This document shows, one piece after another, positions 26,144 through 38,811 of a DNA stretch of 64,000 nucleotides; within the stretch, counting starts at the first letter, position 1; every line of letters begins with the position of its first letter. The notes beneath the pieces were generated by a model. The model ran no database searches. It was given only the letters and a program-made list of their open reading frames with translations, and had not been told where the DNA came from. The stretch is from Canna indica (taxonomy: Eukaryota > Streptophyta > Magnoliopsida > Zingiberales > Cannaceae), in assembly GCA_034359265.1 (NCBI GenBank), contig CP136893.1, positions 21,956,001 to 22,020,000 of the forward strand, given 5' to 3'. A program made the position numbers and the translations under genes.

Positions 26144-26514
26144 GGGTGATCAAAATTTACCGATTAACTGAAAAAATGATTAATCGATCGAACCAAAATC
26201 GAATTAACCGAATCGAATTTTCCAATTAATTTTTGGTTCGGTTAACGGTTAAAGAAAATTTAAAATTTTGATTTTCGGTTCGGTTCGATTCGATTAATTT
26301 ACCGAATTAACCAAATTCTACATTAAGTATAGAAAAATATTTAAAAAATTGCATAGTATTATTTGCCAAATTGGTTAAGTTCAATTGCTTCTATGAAGAG
26401 TGCTAGGGTTTGATTCTCTGCAAGGTTATATTTGTTGTTTTGATTTATAGTTATAAATATAGTTATTGAACCAATTTGTTCGGTTAATTTATCAAACTGA
26501 CCGATGCTCACCCC
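26144..26514. mobile_element. MITE with GGTTCGGTTAAT-type inverted arms
   Basis: Ends GGGTGATCAAAATTTACCGA and, inverted, GGGTGAGCATCGGTCAG are imperfect inverses, and the arms are rich in CGGTTAA/TTAACCG. No clear target duplication is seen, so the class is uncertain; the look is hAT-like. Confidence 0.6.
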
Positions 26515-27185
26515 TAAAAGCTTGCAACATATCATAGAACGACCTCATCCCGATAGCCGCCAACCTAGCCCTCAAGTCAATGCACTCTCCCCTCAAGACT
26601 TTGAGCCTCAGCTCGAACATCAGCGACCTCGGCCTTCAGCTTGATCTCCACCTCCGTTGCGGCACTAACCTCGAGCTCTAAGGCAACTAATGCTCTTTCC
26701 AGGTCTTCGGCCTTCTCTCTGAGGACGTCGGTCTCCACCCAGGCCTCCCTCGCCTTCGTCGCGGCCTCGACGAGAGTACTGGTAAGATTTAGGATTTCAT
26801 TATCTCTCGCCTTAAGAGTCCTCTCTATCTCTCCCAGCTTGGCCTTCAGAAATTCAACCTCTCAAGCTCGGGTTGCCTCAGCCTTCTCCAGCACAGATGA
26901 CCTATCTTTCTCTAATTGCCTCGTGAGCAAGCCAATCAAAGGCCCTAAACCTCAATGTACTTGATCATCTCGATCGAGCCCACCTCCTCGAGCAGGCCGA
27001 CCATAGCGTCTAACAGAAGATGTTGATCTTCAAAAGAAAACTCCTCAAACCACGAGGAGTTAAACTTGGCCAGGGCATTTCGAGCGTATAATCCCTGCTG
27101 AGCTTGGGGGAGAGTAGCCATACTAGGGTGCCGCCCCTCCCGGGAGTCCTCCGCTAACACTGTCAATGCCACCGTCACAACTAGG

Positions 27186-27374
27186 CAGGGGCGAAGCCAG
27201 AAAATTATTTCAAGATGGGCAAAATATAAAATCGCATATCACGAGAACAATTACATAGCAAAAAAATATTTTTAGAGGGGGCAAATATAAGTGTATATAT
27301 ATATATATACTTAATGAATGGACCAATGTGGGGGCGTCAATTGCCCCCCTACCAATACACTGGCTTCGCCAGTG
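27186..27374. mobile_element. Small hAT-type MITE, copy 1 of a family
   Basis: The termini are CAGGGGCGAAGCCAG and the inverse of CACTGGCGAAGCCAG. The flanks CAACTAGG (27178-27185) and CAACCAGG (27375-27382) form an 8-bp duplication with one difference. The 189-bp element shares its interior (AAAATATAAAAT.GCATATCAC; AAAAAAATATTTTTAG) with the copy at 42555-42770. Confidence 0.88.
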
Positions 27375-27557
27375 CAACCAGGGTGTTTCCTGAAGGGACA
27401 GGTCCTCCACCTCCAAAACGATAAAGCCGAAGCCCTGGCCCTCTTCCTTCGCTTGAGAGGAGGGGAAGGAGAAGGAGACGGAGAAGGTGAAGCAATTGAA
27501 CCCGTAGTCTGTCTGACCCTTGTTGTCCAAGAGACTGAGTTCGGGGTCCTTATACTA

Positions 27558-28218
27558 AGGTCATAAGTTTTCTATCTTCAACCAGTAGACCCATTTTATT
27601 CTTTAATGCTCTCTTACTCCACGGTAGTTTCACTAGGTCATACGTGTGATTCTCAAACAAGGAATTCATTCCATCATTCATCGCCCACTGGTCATTGTGC
27701 CCGAGTGCAATAGCTTCACCATAGCACTCAAGTTCTCCCCCATCGGTCAATAGCACAAACTCATGAGGTGGATATCTTCTAGAAGGTTATTTTACTATGT
27801 TGGACCTTCTAGGTAGATTATCAGTTTGCTCTAACTACAACTGCGAGTCTGCATCATTATCAATCACATCATCTTAAGCTTGAGGAATTCCACCCTCGAT
27901 CATTGTTTCTTCATGGTCCCCTGGTACCTCTTCCACTCGGTGCTCAAAATCAACCAATATAGGAATAGAAATCTCATTATGATTGCTTACTCTGTTTTTC
28001 TCCAACTTTTATAAATCCTCAATTGTCTGCTCCTTGAAGAACAATACATCTCTACTTATGATGAGCTTCCTGCTATCAGGATCCCAGATCCTATACCCAA
28101 ACTCTTCATGTGTATAACCCACAAGATGCAATGTTTCACCTTAGAACTGAGCTTCGATCTCTCATCTCAAGGAATGTAAATCGACGCCTTGCACCCGAAA
28201 ACTCTGAGATGCTTGAAA
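27558..28218 (-). pseudogene. Copia element A (Tnt1-like), downstream part of pol
   Basis: On the minus strand the sequence encodes the end of integrase and the start of reverse transcriptase: an LHLVGYTHEEFGYRIWDP-like block, then MNSLFENHTYDLVKLP and KRALKNK, the usual RVT_2 entry. Stops interrupt it. It continues the half-element at 45640-48157; the two parts were separated when element B inserted. Nothing of the RT catalytic core, RNase H or the 3' LTR remains; the element is cut near 27557. Confidence 0.75.
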
Positions 28219-28223
28219 GATAC

Positions 28224-29834
28224 TGTTGGTGAAATGACCACACTAGAGGGAGGGTGAACAGTGTGTTAACTAATCTTATCGCCCAATTCCGGTTTTAATC
28301 TTTTCTTAGATTACTTAGGTTAAGCACGATATTGATAGCAACCAGAAGCAATTAACACAAAATAATATATCAATACTAACACAATTATTTATAGTGGATC
28401 GACCCCAATGCCTACTCCATTACCTAAGCATTCCGCTTAGAATTTTTAAACTAACTTTACTAGATTATATTATTTCCCTTACAAAGAGGACTTTACAATC
28501 GGAAAGTCTCCACTCTCAAACCGAAGGCACTTCCACACCCGGAAGTACCTCGGCTTCCTACCGAGAGCACTCTCCCACCTCAACCTAAGGGACAACTCAA
28601 CTAATCCTAGTAAACTAAATTTACAATGGTGGATTTAAGCCTTAACACCAAGGCAACCACCAACTCAATCAAACCTAGCAACATAGGTTTACACACTTCA
28701 AAATACAATGAAATAAACAATAAAATACACAAGTAATTGAGGAAATAAATAATACAACTTATACTTAGCTCCAAACACGAGTCCTAGTTCATCTTGATGC
28801 CTCAATGATGAATCGATCAAAGCTTGGAAGGCAAAATCAAGTTTTTATCATGAGAACTAGGGTTTGCAAAGAAATGGCTCAAGAAATCTTTAGAGATGAT
28901 CAAAGATGGCTCAATGGAAGCTTGGATGAAAGGTGGAAGGCTTTCATGGCCTTATATTTATAGGCCATGAAGAGAAGAGAAATACCTCTTTTCTCAACGG
29001 GCAAATTTTTTACCGTTATCGACCGTCGATCACTTGTCCGGTCGATCGTCGGTCGACTGACCGAGCGATCGCCGAGCGACCAAAGGCAATCTACCACTTT
29101 TGGGCAACATTTGATCGATCATTCGGTCGACCGAAATGTCTTCTCCTTCGGACGGTCGACCGAACTTGGGCATGGTAGATTTCTTTGCTTGTTTGCTCAT
29201 TTTTTAGTTCCGTCTTCGCTAAGTATACTTATATACCATGTTAATAACTTTAAAACATAAATATTATATAAGGATTACCCCCCATTTGGATTCAATAAAA
29301 ATATCTAAAAAATCAAACTCCTTAAGAATCAAAATCTAGTTTTTAGGGTCTAGTACAAATTTTTGGAAAACAAAAAAAAATTAATCTCCCGGGTCAAATA
29401 TGGGTATGCTAAAGGCTTCCAAAAATTCCTTTAAAATACCTCGTTATCTAGTTTTTACCCAAGGAACAATTACCGCTATTTTTTGTGTCAAGAAAATGTC
29501 AAGGACATATAGCCCTCCATGGAGCTCCCTAGGCTTAGTGAATTTTAGGGCGATTTTCGAATTTTCATATTTTGGGGTTCGAGTTTGGTTTTTGGGTTCT
29601 TTGCATCATAAAGAGGATTACATCATATTCTATACACTCTAAACCTAAACTCTAACTTCCCAAAGAATTCCGAGTGTCGACGAGCGTCCTTGCTGATTTC
29701 TTCGATTTTTCCGATCGGGGACGTCGAGCGCTAACCGACTTGGAACCTGAAAGATTTCTCAATGAAACATTAGTTCCATGTTTGTTTTCATCAAAATCGA
29801 TATTAAGACCAATGTTGAAAATATTAAGCCAACA
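28224..29834 (-). repeat. 3' LTR of element B
   Basis: 1611 bp, beginning and ending TGTTGG/CCAACA in window orientation. It is closely similar to the LTR at 44038-45634, including an array of GGTCGACC/CGATCG words near 29010-29165. Confidence 0.88.
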
Positions 29835-31446
29835 ATCTCCCCCTTTTTCAAGATGACAAACATCCTTAAGAAGATATATTCATAGAGCGCAAATGATATC
29901 AAACATGAGATTTCTCCCCCTATCAACATGAATATCTATGAAAATAAACTCCCCATATCTATATGCATGGTTTTCCTATATTTTCTTCCTTTTTACCTAT
30001 ATTTTTCTCCCCTTTTGACATCAATAAAAAAGGGCTAGAAAAGTCAATCATGGTCAAAGTTGAGACCTAAAAACTTGTTTTCATGAAAATATGTAGATCT
30101 CAACTCAAGGGATGAAAACATACATACAAGTAAGACTAGTCAATACATGATATCATAGAATGCTAAACATAATCTAAAACTAAGAATCATGTACACACTC
30201 AAGTATGGATATTTTCGTAAGTATCAGTTCTTTTAGATTTCATTCAAACTTTCAAAATATCAAGATATGGTCATGTAAAGCATGTATATCAAGTTTGAAG
30301 TGAAACTAATATCATTTGATCAAAATTTCAACTTAGCACGGTTTCATTCGAAATAAGCATGAAAATATGAAAATGGCTAAGTATCAAATTTTGTTATCTA
30401 CTCATGTATTCTCAAATTTAGGTACCTAGATATCTAACATGAGTGAATCTAAGTATATTGATCAAGTTTGGGCTTAAAAGGAAATTTCTAAGTTCATTTT
30501 TCATCATATCTTGATTTCAACCAAAAACTCATTTTTAGGATATCACTCAAGATATCAAAATTATTTTTAGAAATGATTTCACTCAAAGAATAATGAGAAC
30601 GATATTATAAATGGAATCAAAATAGTATGCACAAAGTTTCATCGGAAGTTTTCGACGAAAAATCAAAGTATCGGAAAGATTGATATTTCAAGAGGATGAT
30701 ACTTTGCATTTTTGAAATCCAACTTCAAAATTCCACAATAAATCATATTCTAGGTGACATTTTTTAAAAAATTTACTAAAGAAAACTAGATTTTTCAGTG
30801 AAGGTGCAGTTTCAAGAATCAGTTAAAAATGATTTTTCTACATTTTTCTAGAAATAACTGAAAATGCTAAAATTTCAATGGCATTTCTGTAATTTTAGTT
30901 ATTTTTCCAAAACATATTCAGTTTTCGTTTAAACTTTTATGACACCACATAATGGTCATGTAAAGAGTGTATGTCAAGTTTGAGATAAAAATTATGTCCT
31001 TAAGTCAAGATATCAACCTAGCGTACTTTCATTCAAAACTAAGCTAGTTATCATAAAACTTGCTAAGTTTCAATCTTATCATTTACTCAATTTTTAAACT
31101 TAAACCTATGGACACCTAACATGAGTAAATCTAAACATTTCCTCAAATATGGATTGAAAATGAGACATCTAAGTCAATTTGTTGACTTGGGTCAACTTGG
31201 TTCAAAAAATGTTATCATGAAATGACCTCTATGTCATTTTATCCATATCCATATGAATTTCTCATTCTAAATACATGAAAATATGTCATACTTATTCCTA
31301 AACATGTTTATGAAGTTTGGACTTAAAATGAAGTGTCCAAATCGATTTGTTGACTTGGGTCAAACTTTTCAAGTTTAAGTCCCCTAAAATGATCTAGTTA
31401 TCACATTGTTCATATAGACATGAATTTTCAAGTTTAAATACCTAGA
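29835..31446 (-). other. Non-coding internal region of element B, downstream of gag
   Basis: AT-rich sequence with no sizeable reading frame. It is similar, in inverted orientation, to the non-coding part of element C (about 35400-37280), for example the tracts with 'gtcaacttggttcaaaaaatg' words. It begins with the purine tract next to 29835. Confidence 0.75.
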
Positions 31447-32569
31447 TGTTGGCTTTAGGTTTCCAACCTTGGCCTTAATCTCAGTTTTGATGATAACAAA
31501 CATGGGATTAATGATTTCATTAAGAATATCTTCAGGTTCCATATCAGTAGCGTTCGATGTCCTCGATTGGAAAAATTGGAGAAATCGGAAAATCGGAAGG
31601 ACATTGATCGTCGCGCTCAGGTTCATCGCGGAAGCTTCTCGAAGATTGACGAGTGCACCAAAGATGCATTGGACGAGCTCAAAGATCACATGGAAAGCTC
31701 TCCAAGATGATGCTCGTTGAAAGCCGGAATCCAAAAACGAAGCGCAGAAGAAATCGGCTGAAAAATACAACTCAGCCTAAGTTTGGTCAACCAAATAGGG
31801 TAAGAAAAATGGCACCAGCCATTTTGGTTGACCGAACACTGCCGAAAATAGGCAGTGGGCACTTTGATCGACCAATCAATTGACCGACAGAGGTTGGTTT
31901 TGGACAGTAGCCCTAGCGGTCAACCGATCGATCGATCGGAGTAAAAAAATGCGCAGTGTGCGATCTTAGCTTCCCCTGCATCAGTCGACCAATGAGTCAA
32001 CCGAATTAAGGGAATGAACAGTCGCGTCTGGGCGGTCGACCCGTCGGTCGATCGACCATAAATAGAAAGCGGCGGTCGATGTGAGCGGTCGATCAGTCGG
32101 TCGACCGACCAATCGACCGGCGATCTGCAACGGATAGTTTTCTATCCGTTGAGTAGTCATTTTTTCAGCAAGGTATAAATACACCCTCATATGATTCTTT
32201 CATCTCTCTTCTCTCATTCTTACAAAAAATTTTGAGCATCCAAGAGAGAGATAAAAGCCTTCCAAAAGGGATTAGTTTGGAAATCCTCTGTGTAAGGGAA
32301 ACGGAAATTAATCTAGTAAAACTAGTTTGGAAATCCTAAGCAGGGTGCTTAGGTAGTGGAGTAGGCATTGGGGCCGAACCACTATAAATAATTATGTTTG
32401 CATTATTTTAAATTACTTGTGCTTAATTGCCTTATCTTGCTTCCGCATTCAATCGCATAATTGTATCTTGCCTAAATAATTTAAGTAAACGATTAAAATT
32501 TGATTTAGGCTAATTATTTAGTAAACACACTATTCACCCCCCCCCCTTAGTGTCGCCATTTCGACTACA
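31447..32569 (+). repeat. 5' LTR of element C (internally deleted)
   Basis: Ends TGTT...TACA. A TATA box (TATAAATAC, 32174-32182) follows GTCGAC-rich sequence. Compared with the 3' LTR it lacks about 390 bp between GGGATTAGT and CCTCTGTGTAAG (junction near 32275-32290). Confidence 0.88.
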
Positions 32570-32571
32570 TT

Positions 32572-32584
32572 TGGTATCAGAGCG
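32572..32584 (+). promoter_or_regulatory. Primer-binding site (initiator Met-tRNA) of element C
   Basis: TGGTATCAGAGCG two bases after the LTR end matches the complement of the plant initiator Met-tRNA 3' end. Confidence 0.9.
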
Positions 32585-32636
32585 GGTGGTAGATTGTGAT
32601 TTTACCATCCCTTCTACAATTTGTCTCAATCTTGGA

Positions 32637-34013
32637 ATGGCTCTAGAGTCGGTAGCGTCTTCACCTCCTAGGTTCGATGACTCGAACTTTGATCTTTTGA
32701 AGTATAGGATGTACAATTATTAAAAGACTAAAAGTTTTGGAGTCTTTAACATGCTACAATATTGGGAATTCATTGAACCTAAGGTTGACATGCATGCTTG
32801 GAGTGAAATGGATAAGAAAATGTTTAAGTATAATGGAGATGCCATGAATTATATACTTTGCACATTACCAAATGGTATCCTAGAAAAAGTCATGCATTGC
32901 TCTACGACTTTTGATTTATGGGCTAGTTTAAATGTTTTATATGATCATGCCAAAACCAAAGAAATTGGCACTTTTAATGAAGGTGGTGATGACAATGGTC
33001 ACTCACCTACTACTAATCTTGGTTTTGATGCCCATAGTGCTTCTAGTCAAAAGAGCAATTCAAAAAGCCGAAAACGAAAGATAAAATGTCATGCTTGCAA
33101 AGAAAAATGGCATGTGAAGAAAAATTGCCCAAGCATGAAAAACAAAGCAAGGAAGAGGTCAAGTGCTTCCACATCCACCTCTCACTCAAGTGAAGCACCC
33201 TCTAGCAATGACTATGAAGCTACTTCAAAAGTTTGTCCCATAAGTACCAAAGATGAGGTACACTCTTTTCCTTCTAGTCATAATAATAATAATGTTAGTA
33301 CTAGCTTTTCTAGTTCATTCAATATACCATATGAAGAACTAATTGATGAATGTAAAAAAATATATGTCTTGCTTGTTAGAAAAGATAACAAAAATAAAAG
33401 ATTGAAAAAGAAAAATGTGATGCTTAATTCTCATTTGCATGAATCCAAACTAGACAATGAAAAATTGAGATCTAGGTCATTTGATTCATGCCATGATAAT
33501 GTAGAACATGAGCTTAAAGATTTGAAGCTTAAAAATAACAATTTAGAAAATGAGAATTGCAAGTTAAAATCTCAATTGCATGCATTGCATAAATCCATAG
33601 ATGATTTGAAAAATAAGATGTTGATTTTGAGTAGGAAAGTTAATACTTCCTCTTTTAATTCTAAAAATCAAAATGTCTCGTTTAGAAAACCTCAAAAGAA
33701 AAATGTTTTATCTAAGAATGCTCATGTTCATCATGCCTCTCATGTCATGCATTCTACCATTAGACCTCATAATTATGAGAAGATGAATGAGGTTTCTAAG
33801 AATGCTCATACTCATCATGTTTCACATGTCAAGCAGTCAAATGATAGATCTAATGTCCATAGCATAAATAAAAAGAAATTCAATAAATATTGTTTTTGTT
33901 GTGGTATTTTTGGTCATGCTATCCATGATTGTGCATTCAAGAAAAATCCAAGTGTAGTTAAGACACTTTGGATTCCTAGGCCAACTTACCCCCAAGGACC
34001 CAAAGCAATTTGA
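32637..34013 (+). pseudogene. Copia-type gag (UBN2 plus two CCHC knuckles) of element C
   Basis: The frame starts MALESVASSPPRFDDSNFD at 32637. An in-frame TAA at 32721-32723 stops it after 28 residues; the rest is open to a TGA just after 34013. A UBN2-type gag region (VMHCSTTFDLWASLNVLYDH) is followed by a first knuckle CHACKEKWHVKKNC (near 33090), a coiled-coil-like asparagine- and lysine-rich middle, and a second knuckle CFCCGIFGHAIHDC (near 33890). The protein would package the element's RNA in a virus-like particle. No protease or other pol domain follows, so replication would depend on enzymes from another element. Confidence 0.85.
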
Positions 34014-37000
34014 GTACCAAAAGTCTCATCTTCTTTTGTAGGGGGAGCTACCACACAAGGATGAATAAGAAGTGGTGTATTGAAGTTGACCATGGACTTG
34101 AATGATAAATCCTTCCTTGGTTGCAACTTCAAGCTACCTTGATGCCTTAGGTAAAGTTGGCATCAAAACTATTTCGGTATCATCTCCTATATCACATTGC
34201 TTAAAATTATAGTTGGAGTTTGATATATGCTTAATATTAGTAGATTTTTTGTTCTTGATAAAAATTCAAAAACCTTTTTGATTTTTGATTTCCCGGTCTC
34301 TTCCGAGACCTATGTGGCCTGTAATGAGCCTAAGCGACCTTGCGGTTCTAAATCGTATGCCAATTGTGGCTTTCGGTTTTCAACCAATAGAAAGGGTTGG
34401 AGATCTTATTTTTCAAAATTTCATATTTTGAGATCTCTTGATTCATTTTGTTATCATGAATATTTATTTGAAAATGAATCCATGCTATTTAGTGAAGTTG
34501 AATTTGATAAATGATACTTGGTTTCTCTCTTCACTATTTAGTTTGATAGCTTGCATGTAGATTTAGTTTCATTTTCTATTTATAAAGTATACTTGCAAGT
34601 TATAAATTTTTAGGAAGGCTAATTAGAATGAAAAGTTTGGCTAAATTCATGGATGAGGTATGTTTTTGGTTATTGCATATTTCTAGTCTAATACCTTAAT
34701 TTTCATGGTTGATTGGTGTCTCTATACTCATGATTAGAATTGCATGTTAAACCTTTGAATTCTCATGAGCGGGTAGAATCTTAGCACTTAGGCAAATTTC
34801 ATTAAATGAAACTTGCTCTAGGTAAATATCTATTATTAGAGACATTCTTGTAAGTCCAAACTAGTGTAACATGCTTAGAGATCTTACTCTTCAAATATGT
34901 CATATTCTAAGATCTCTTTGATTCATTTGTATAACATGTTAATTACAGAAAATGAATCTTTACTATCTAGCATAGGTTAAGGTTTTAAATAAAACTTTGC
35001 ATTAAATCTTGCTATTTAGTATGTTAGCTTGCTAAGTTGACATATTTTTTCATTATGATACTAATGATGTCTACTTGCAAGTGATAAAAATTTGAAAGGC
35101 TATGCTATCTAAAAGAAAAATGAAAAAGGAAATGAAAAGCTTGGGCAAATTTCTAAAAAATAAGGAATGGATTCAATTTTGCAAAAACTTTAGTATAATA
35201 ATTGAATTTTTCATGTTTAATGATGTCTTCATACTCATGATTGATGATTGCATGATAAATGTTTGAATTTTAATGAGTAGGAAAAATCTTGATAACTTAG
35301 CTCATTTCATGATATCATGATATCTATGAAATTGAACTAGGTTAAGATTCTTCTTTAGAGACTTTATTTTAAGTTAAAAAATAAAATGAACATGTTTAGA
35401 TACACACATGATATGATTCCAAGTGTTCAATCTTGAAAATTCATGTGTAGATGAAAATATGATAACTAGATCACATTAGAGGACTTAAACTTGAGAAGAT
35501 TGACCCAAGTCAACAAATTGACTTGGACATTTCATGTTAAGTCCAAAACTTCATAAACATATTTAGGAATAGGTATGACATATTTTCATGCACTTAGAAT
35601 GAAAAATTTATATAGATATGGATAAAATGACATAGAGGTCAATTTATGCTTACCTCTTTTGAACAAAATTGACCCAAGTCAACAAGTTGACTTAAAGGTC
35701 TCATTTTCAATACATATTTAAGGAACATGTTTAGATTTACTCATGTTAGGTATCAATAGGTTTAAATTTGAAAAATCATGAGTAAATGTTAAGATTGAAA
35801 CTTAGCAAGTTTCATAAAAACTAATTTAGTTTTAAATGAAACCATGCTAGGTTGATATCTTGACTTAAGGACATAATTTTCATTTCAAACTTGACATATA
35901 CCCTTTACATGACCATCATGTGGTGTCATGAAAGTTTGAATAAAAATTGAATAAGTTTTAAGAATAACTGAAAATTACAAAAATACCATTTCAATCTACA
36001 ATTGGTATAAAATTCAGTTATTTCTAGAAAAATATAGAAAAAAAAATATTTTTAAATGATTCTTGAAACTACACTTTCACTAAAAAATCTAGTTTTATCA
36101 GTAAAAATTTCAAAAAGCTTCATCAAGAATCTGGTTTAAAGTGAATCTTTGAAGTTGGATTTCAAAACACAAAGTATCATCATTCTTGAAACGCTAATTT
36201 TTTCAATACTTTGATTTTTCTTCAAAAATTTCAATAAAAACTCATGTACACCATTTGAATTCCATTTCTAATATCATTCACACAATTTCTTGAGTAAAAT
36301 CATTTTTAGGAATGATTTTGATATTTTGGATGATAGCTAGGATCCATTTGTTTATTAAAATCAATATAGGATGAAAAATGATCTTTGAAAATTCATTTGA
36401 GTTCAAACTTTATTCATGCATTTCAAATGACCATTCAATATTTGGTATCAAAATTTTCATCCAAAAATTGGTACCGAAGTTTTTTCATCGAAAATATAAT
36501 TTTGTATAGATTTAAAAGTTTGATTTTTTTTCAAATCTTGAAATATAGGTTGACCTAAGTCAACAAAATAAATTAAAAACTTCATCTTAAGCCCAAACTT
36601 GATTCATGGACTTAGATTTCCTCATGTTTGATATCTAGATGCCTAGGTTTGAAAAAAAAAAACATGAGTAGATAGCAAAACATTGAGACTTAGCATTTTC
36701 ATGTCTTTCATATTTATTTCAAATGAAAACATGCTAAGTTCATATTTGATTAAATGACATTAGTTTCTCTTTAAACTTGATATACATATTTTACATGACT
36801 ATATCTTTGCACTTTGAAAGTTTGAATGAAACTAAAATATGTCATTAAAAAGATATGAGTACATTCATACTTGAATGCATACATGATTTGGTTTTGAATT
36901 GTATCTATCCTTCTTTTCTATCATGTACGAATTTTGTTTCATATCAAATATTATTTTCCATCCCTTTGGTTGAGATTTTCATGTTTCATAAAAAATAATC

Positions 37001-37275
37001 TTTAGAGTCTCAACTTCATGATAAAATATTTGTTCTTCATCCCTTTGACTAGATTGATCTTTCTTGCCCTTTTTGATTGATGTCAAAAGAGAGAGAAAAT
37101 ATAGGAAAATTGAGGAGAAAATTATAGGTAAAGGGGAGGAAAATATAGAAAATCCATGCATATATATAGAGGGGGTTTATTTCCATAAATATGCATGTTG
37201 ATAGGGGGAGAAATCCCTTAATTGATATCCTCTATGCTTTAATGATATATTTTCTTAAGGATGTTTGTCATCATC
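34014..37275 (+). other. Non-coding internal region of element C
   Basis: About 3.2 kb of AT-rich sequence between gag and the purine tract. The longest reading frame (34227-34514) has no recognised domain. Short blocks recur, such as 'gacccaagtcaacaa.ttgactt', in both orientations within the element. Confidence 0.75.
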
Positions 37276-37289
37276 AAAAAGGGGGAGAT

Positions 37290-38560
37290 TGTTGGCTTTA
37301 GGTTTTCAACCTTGGCCTTAATCTCAGTTTTGATGATAACAAACATGGGACTAATGATTTCATTGAGAATATCTTCAGGTTCCATATCAGTAGCGTTTGA
37401 TGTCCTCGATCGAAAAAATCGGAGAAATCAGAAAATCGGAAGGACATTGATCGTCGCGCTCGAGTTCGTCACGAAAGTTTATCGAAGATTTACGAGTGCA
37501 CCAAAGATGCATTGGACGAGCTCAAAGATCACATGGAAAGCTCTCCAAGATGATGCTCGTTGAAAGCCGGAACCCGAAAACAAAGCACGGAAGAAATCGG
37601 TTGAAAAATACAACTCAGCCTAAGTTTGGTCGACTGGGCGGTCGACCGAATAGGGTAAGAAAAATGGCACCAGCCATTTCGATCGACCGATCAGTCGACC
37701 GAACACTGCTAAAAATAGGCAGTGGGCACTTCGGTCGACCAGTCGGTCGATCGACAGAGGCTGGTTTTGGGCAGTAGCCCTAGCGGTCGACCAGAGTAAA
37801 AAATCACGCAGCGCTCGATCTTGGCTTCCTTGCATCGGTCGACCGATGGGTTGACCGGATTGAAGGAATGAACTGTCGCATCTGGGCGGTCGACCCGATG
37901 GTCGACCGACCACAAACAGAAAGCGGAGGTCGATGTGAGCGGTCGATCAGTCGGTCGACCGACCAATTGACCGGCGGTCTGCAACGAATAGTTTTCTATC
38001 CATTGAGCAGTTGTTTCTTCAGCATGGTATAAATACACCCTCATATGATTCTTTCACCTCTTTTCTCTCATTCTTACAAAAAATTTTGAGCATCCAAGAG
38101 AGAGATAAAAGCCTTTCAAAAGGGATTAGTGCTTGTGCTCAATTTTCCGGCGTCAACTTCTTGTGCACACTCTGCTCCTCAACTCGGGCTTCAACTCAAG
38201 CTCTACTACTCGGCGAGTTGGAGGTTCCAAGGCTTGGAAAAGAGCACAATTTCTTGGTTTCATTTCAAACTCTTTTCAATTGTATTTTAACTGTTATTTG
38301 TATTTGTTTATTTGTGTGTGTGAAGACCTAGGACTGTTAGGTCTTGTTGTGTGAAGTTGTTACCTTGGTGAAAAAGTGTAAAGTCACTTGTGTAAACTTA
38401 ATTGTTGCTAGGATTAGTTCTAGTTGTCCCTTAAGTTGAGGTGGGAAAGTGCTCTCGATCGGAAGGTGGGATACTTCCGGGTGTGGAAGTGCCTTCGGTT
38501 GGAGAGCGGAGACTTTCCGGTGAAAAGTCCTCTGTGTAAGGGAAACGGAAATTAATCTAG
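37290..38560 (+). repeat. 3' LTR of element C (end missing)
   Basis: Starts TGTTGGCTTTAGG directly after the purine tract and holds a TATA box (38028-38035). It keeps the 390-bp segment missing from the 5' LTR but stops at AATTAATCTAG near 38560, lacking the last part and the terminal TACA. Confidence 0.85.
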
Positions 38561-38811
38561 TGATATGTGTATGTGTATCTAAACATGTGATATGTGATAT
38601 GTGTATCTAAACATGTTTGCCAACCATTAACTCAAAATGAAGTCTCTAATATGAATTTCAACATAGAGCAAATTTCATTCAATCAAGATATCATGAAATT
38701 TCATAAGTTATCAAAATTTACCTATTCACGAAATTTCATAGATTTATCATTCAACATCAATCATGAATATAGAGACATCATTAAACATGAATATTCAATT
38801 ATTATACAAAG

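Larger units (their letters stand above)
25880..27557 (-). pseudogene. Decayed retroelement-like sequence, unidentified
   Basis: A GC-richer tract of broken minus-strand reading frames. The best piece runs from 27530 to 26945 if the MITE at 27186-27374 is removed (SLQETPW, then TVALTVLAEDSREGRHPSMA). Alanine-, glutamate- and arginine-rich stretches resemble the coiled-coil gag-like part of plant Gypsy elements. I cannot name a domain. It abuts Copia element A at about 27557. Confidence 0.4.
31447..38560 (+). mobile_element. Gag-only Copia-type LTR retrotransposon C, inserted in B
   Basis: Plus-strand sister of element B: TGTTGGCTTTAGG 5' LTR (31447-32569), PBS at 32572, gag pseudogene, about 3.2 kb without coding capacity, purine tract AAAAAGGGGGAGAT (about 37276-37289), and a 3' LTR from 37290. 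The 3' LTR is truncated near 38560, and the short word CTAG occurs at both outer borders. Element B sequence resumes on both sides. No pol domain is present. Confidence 0.87.
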
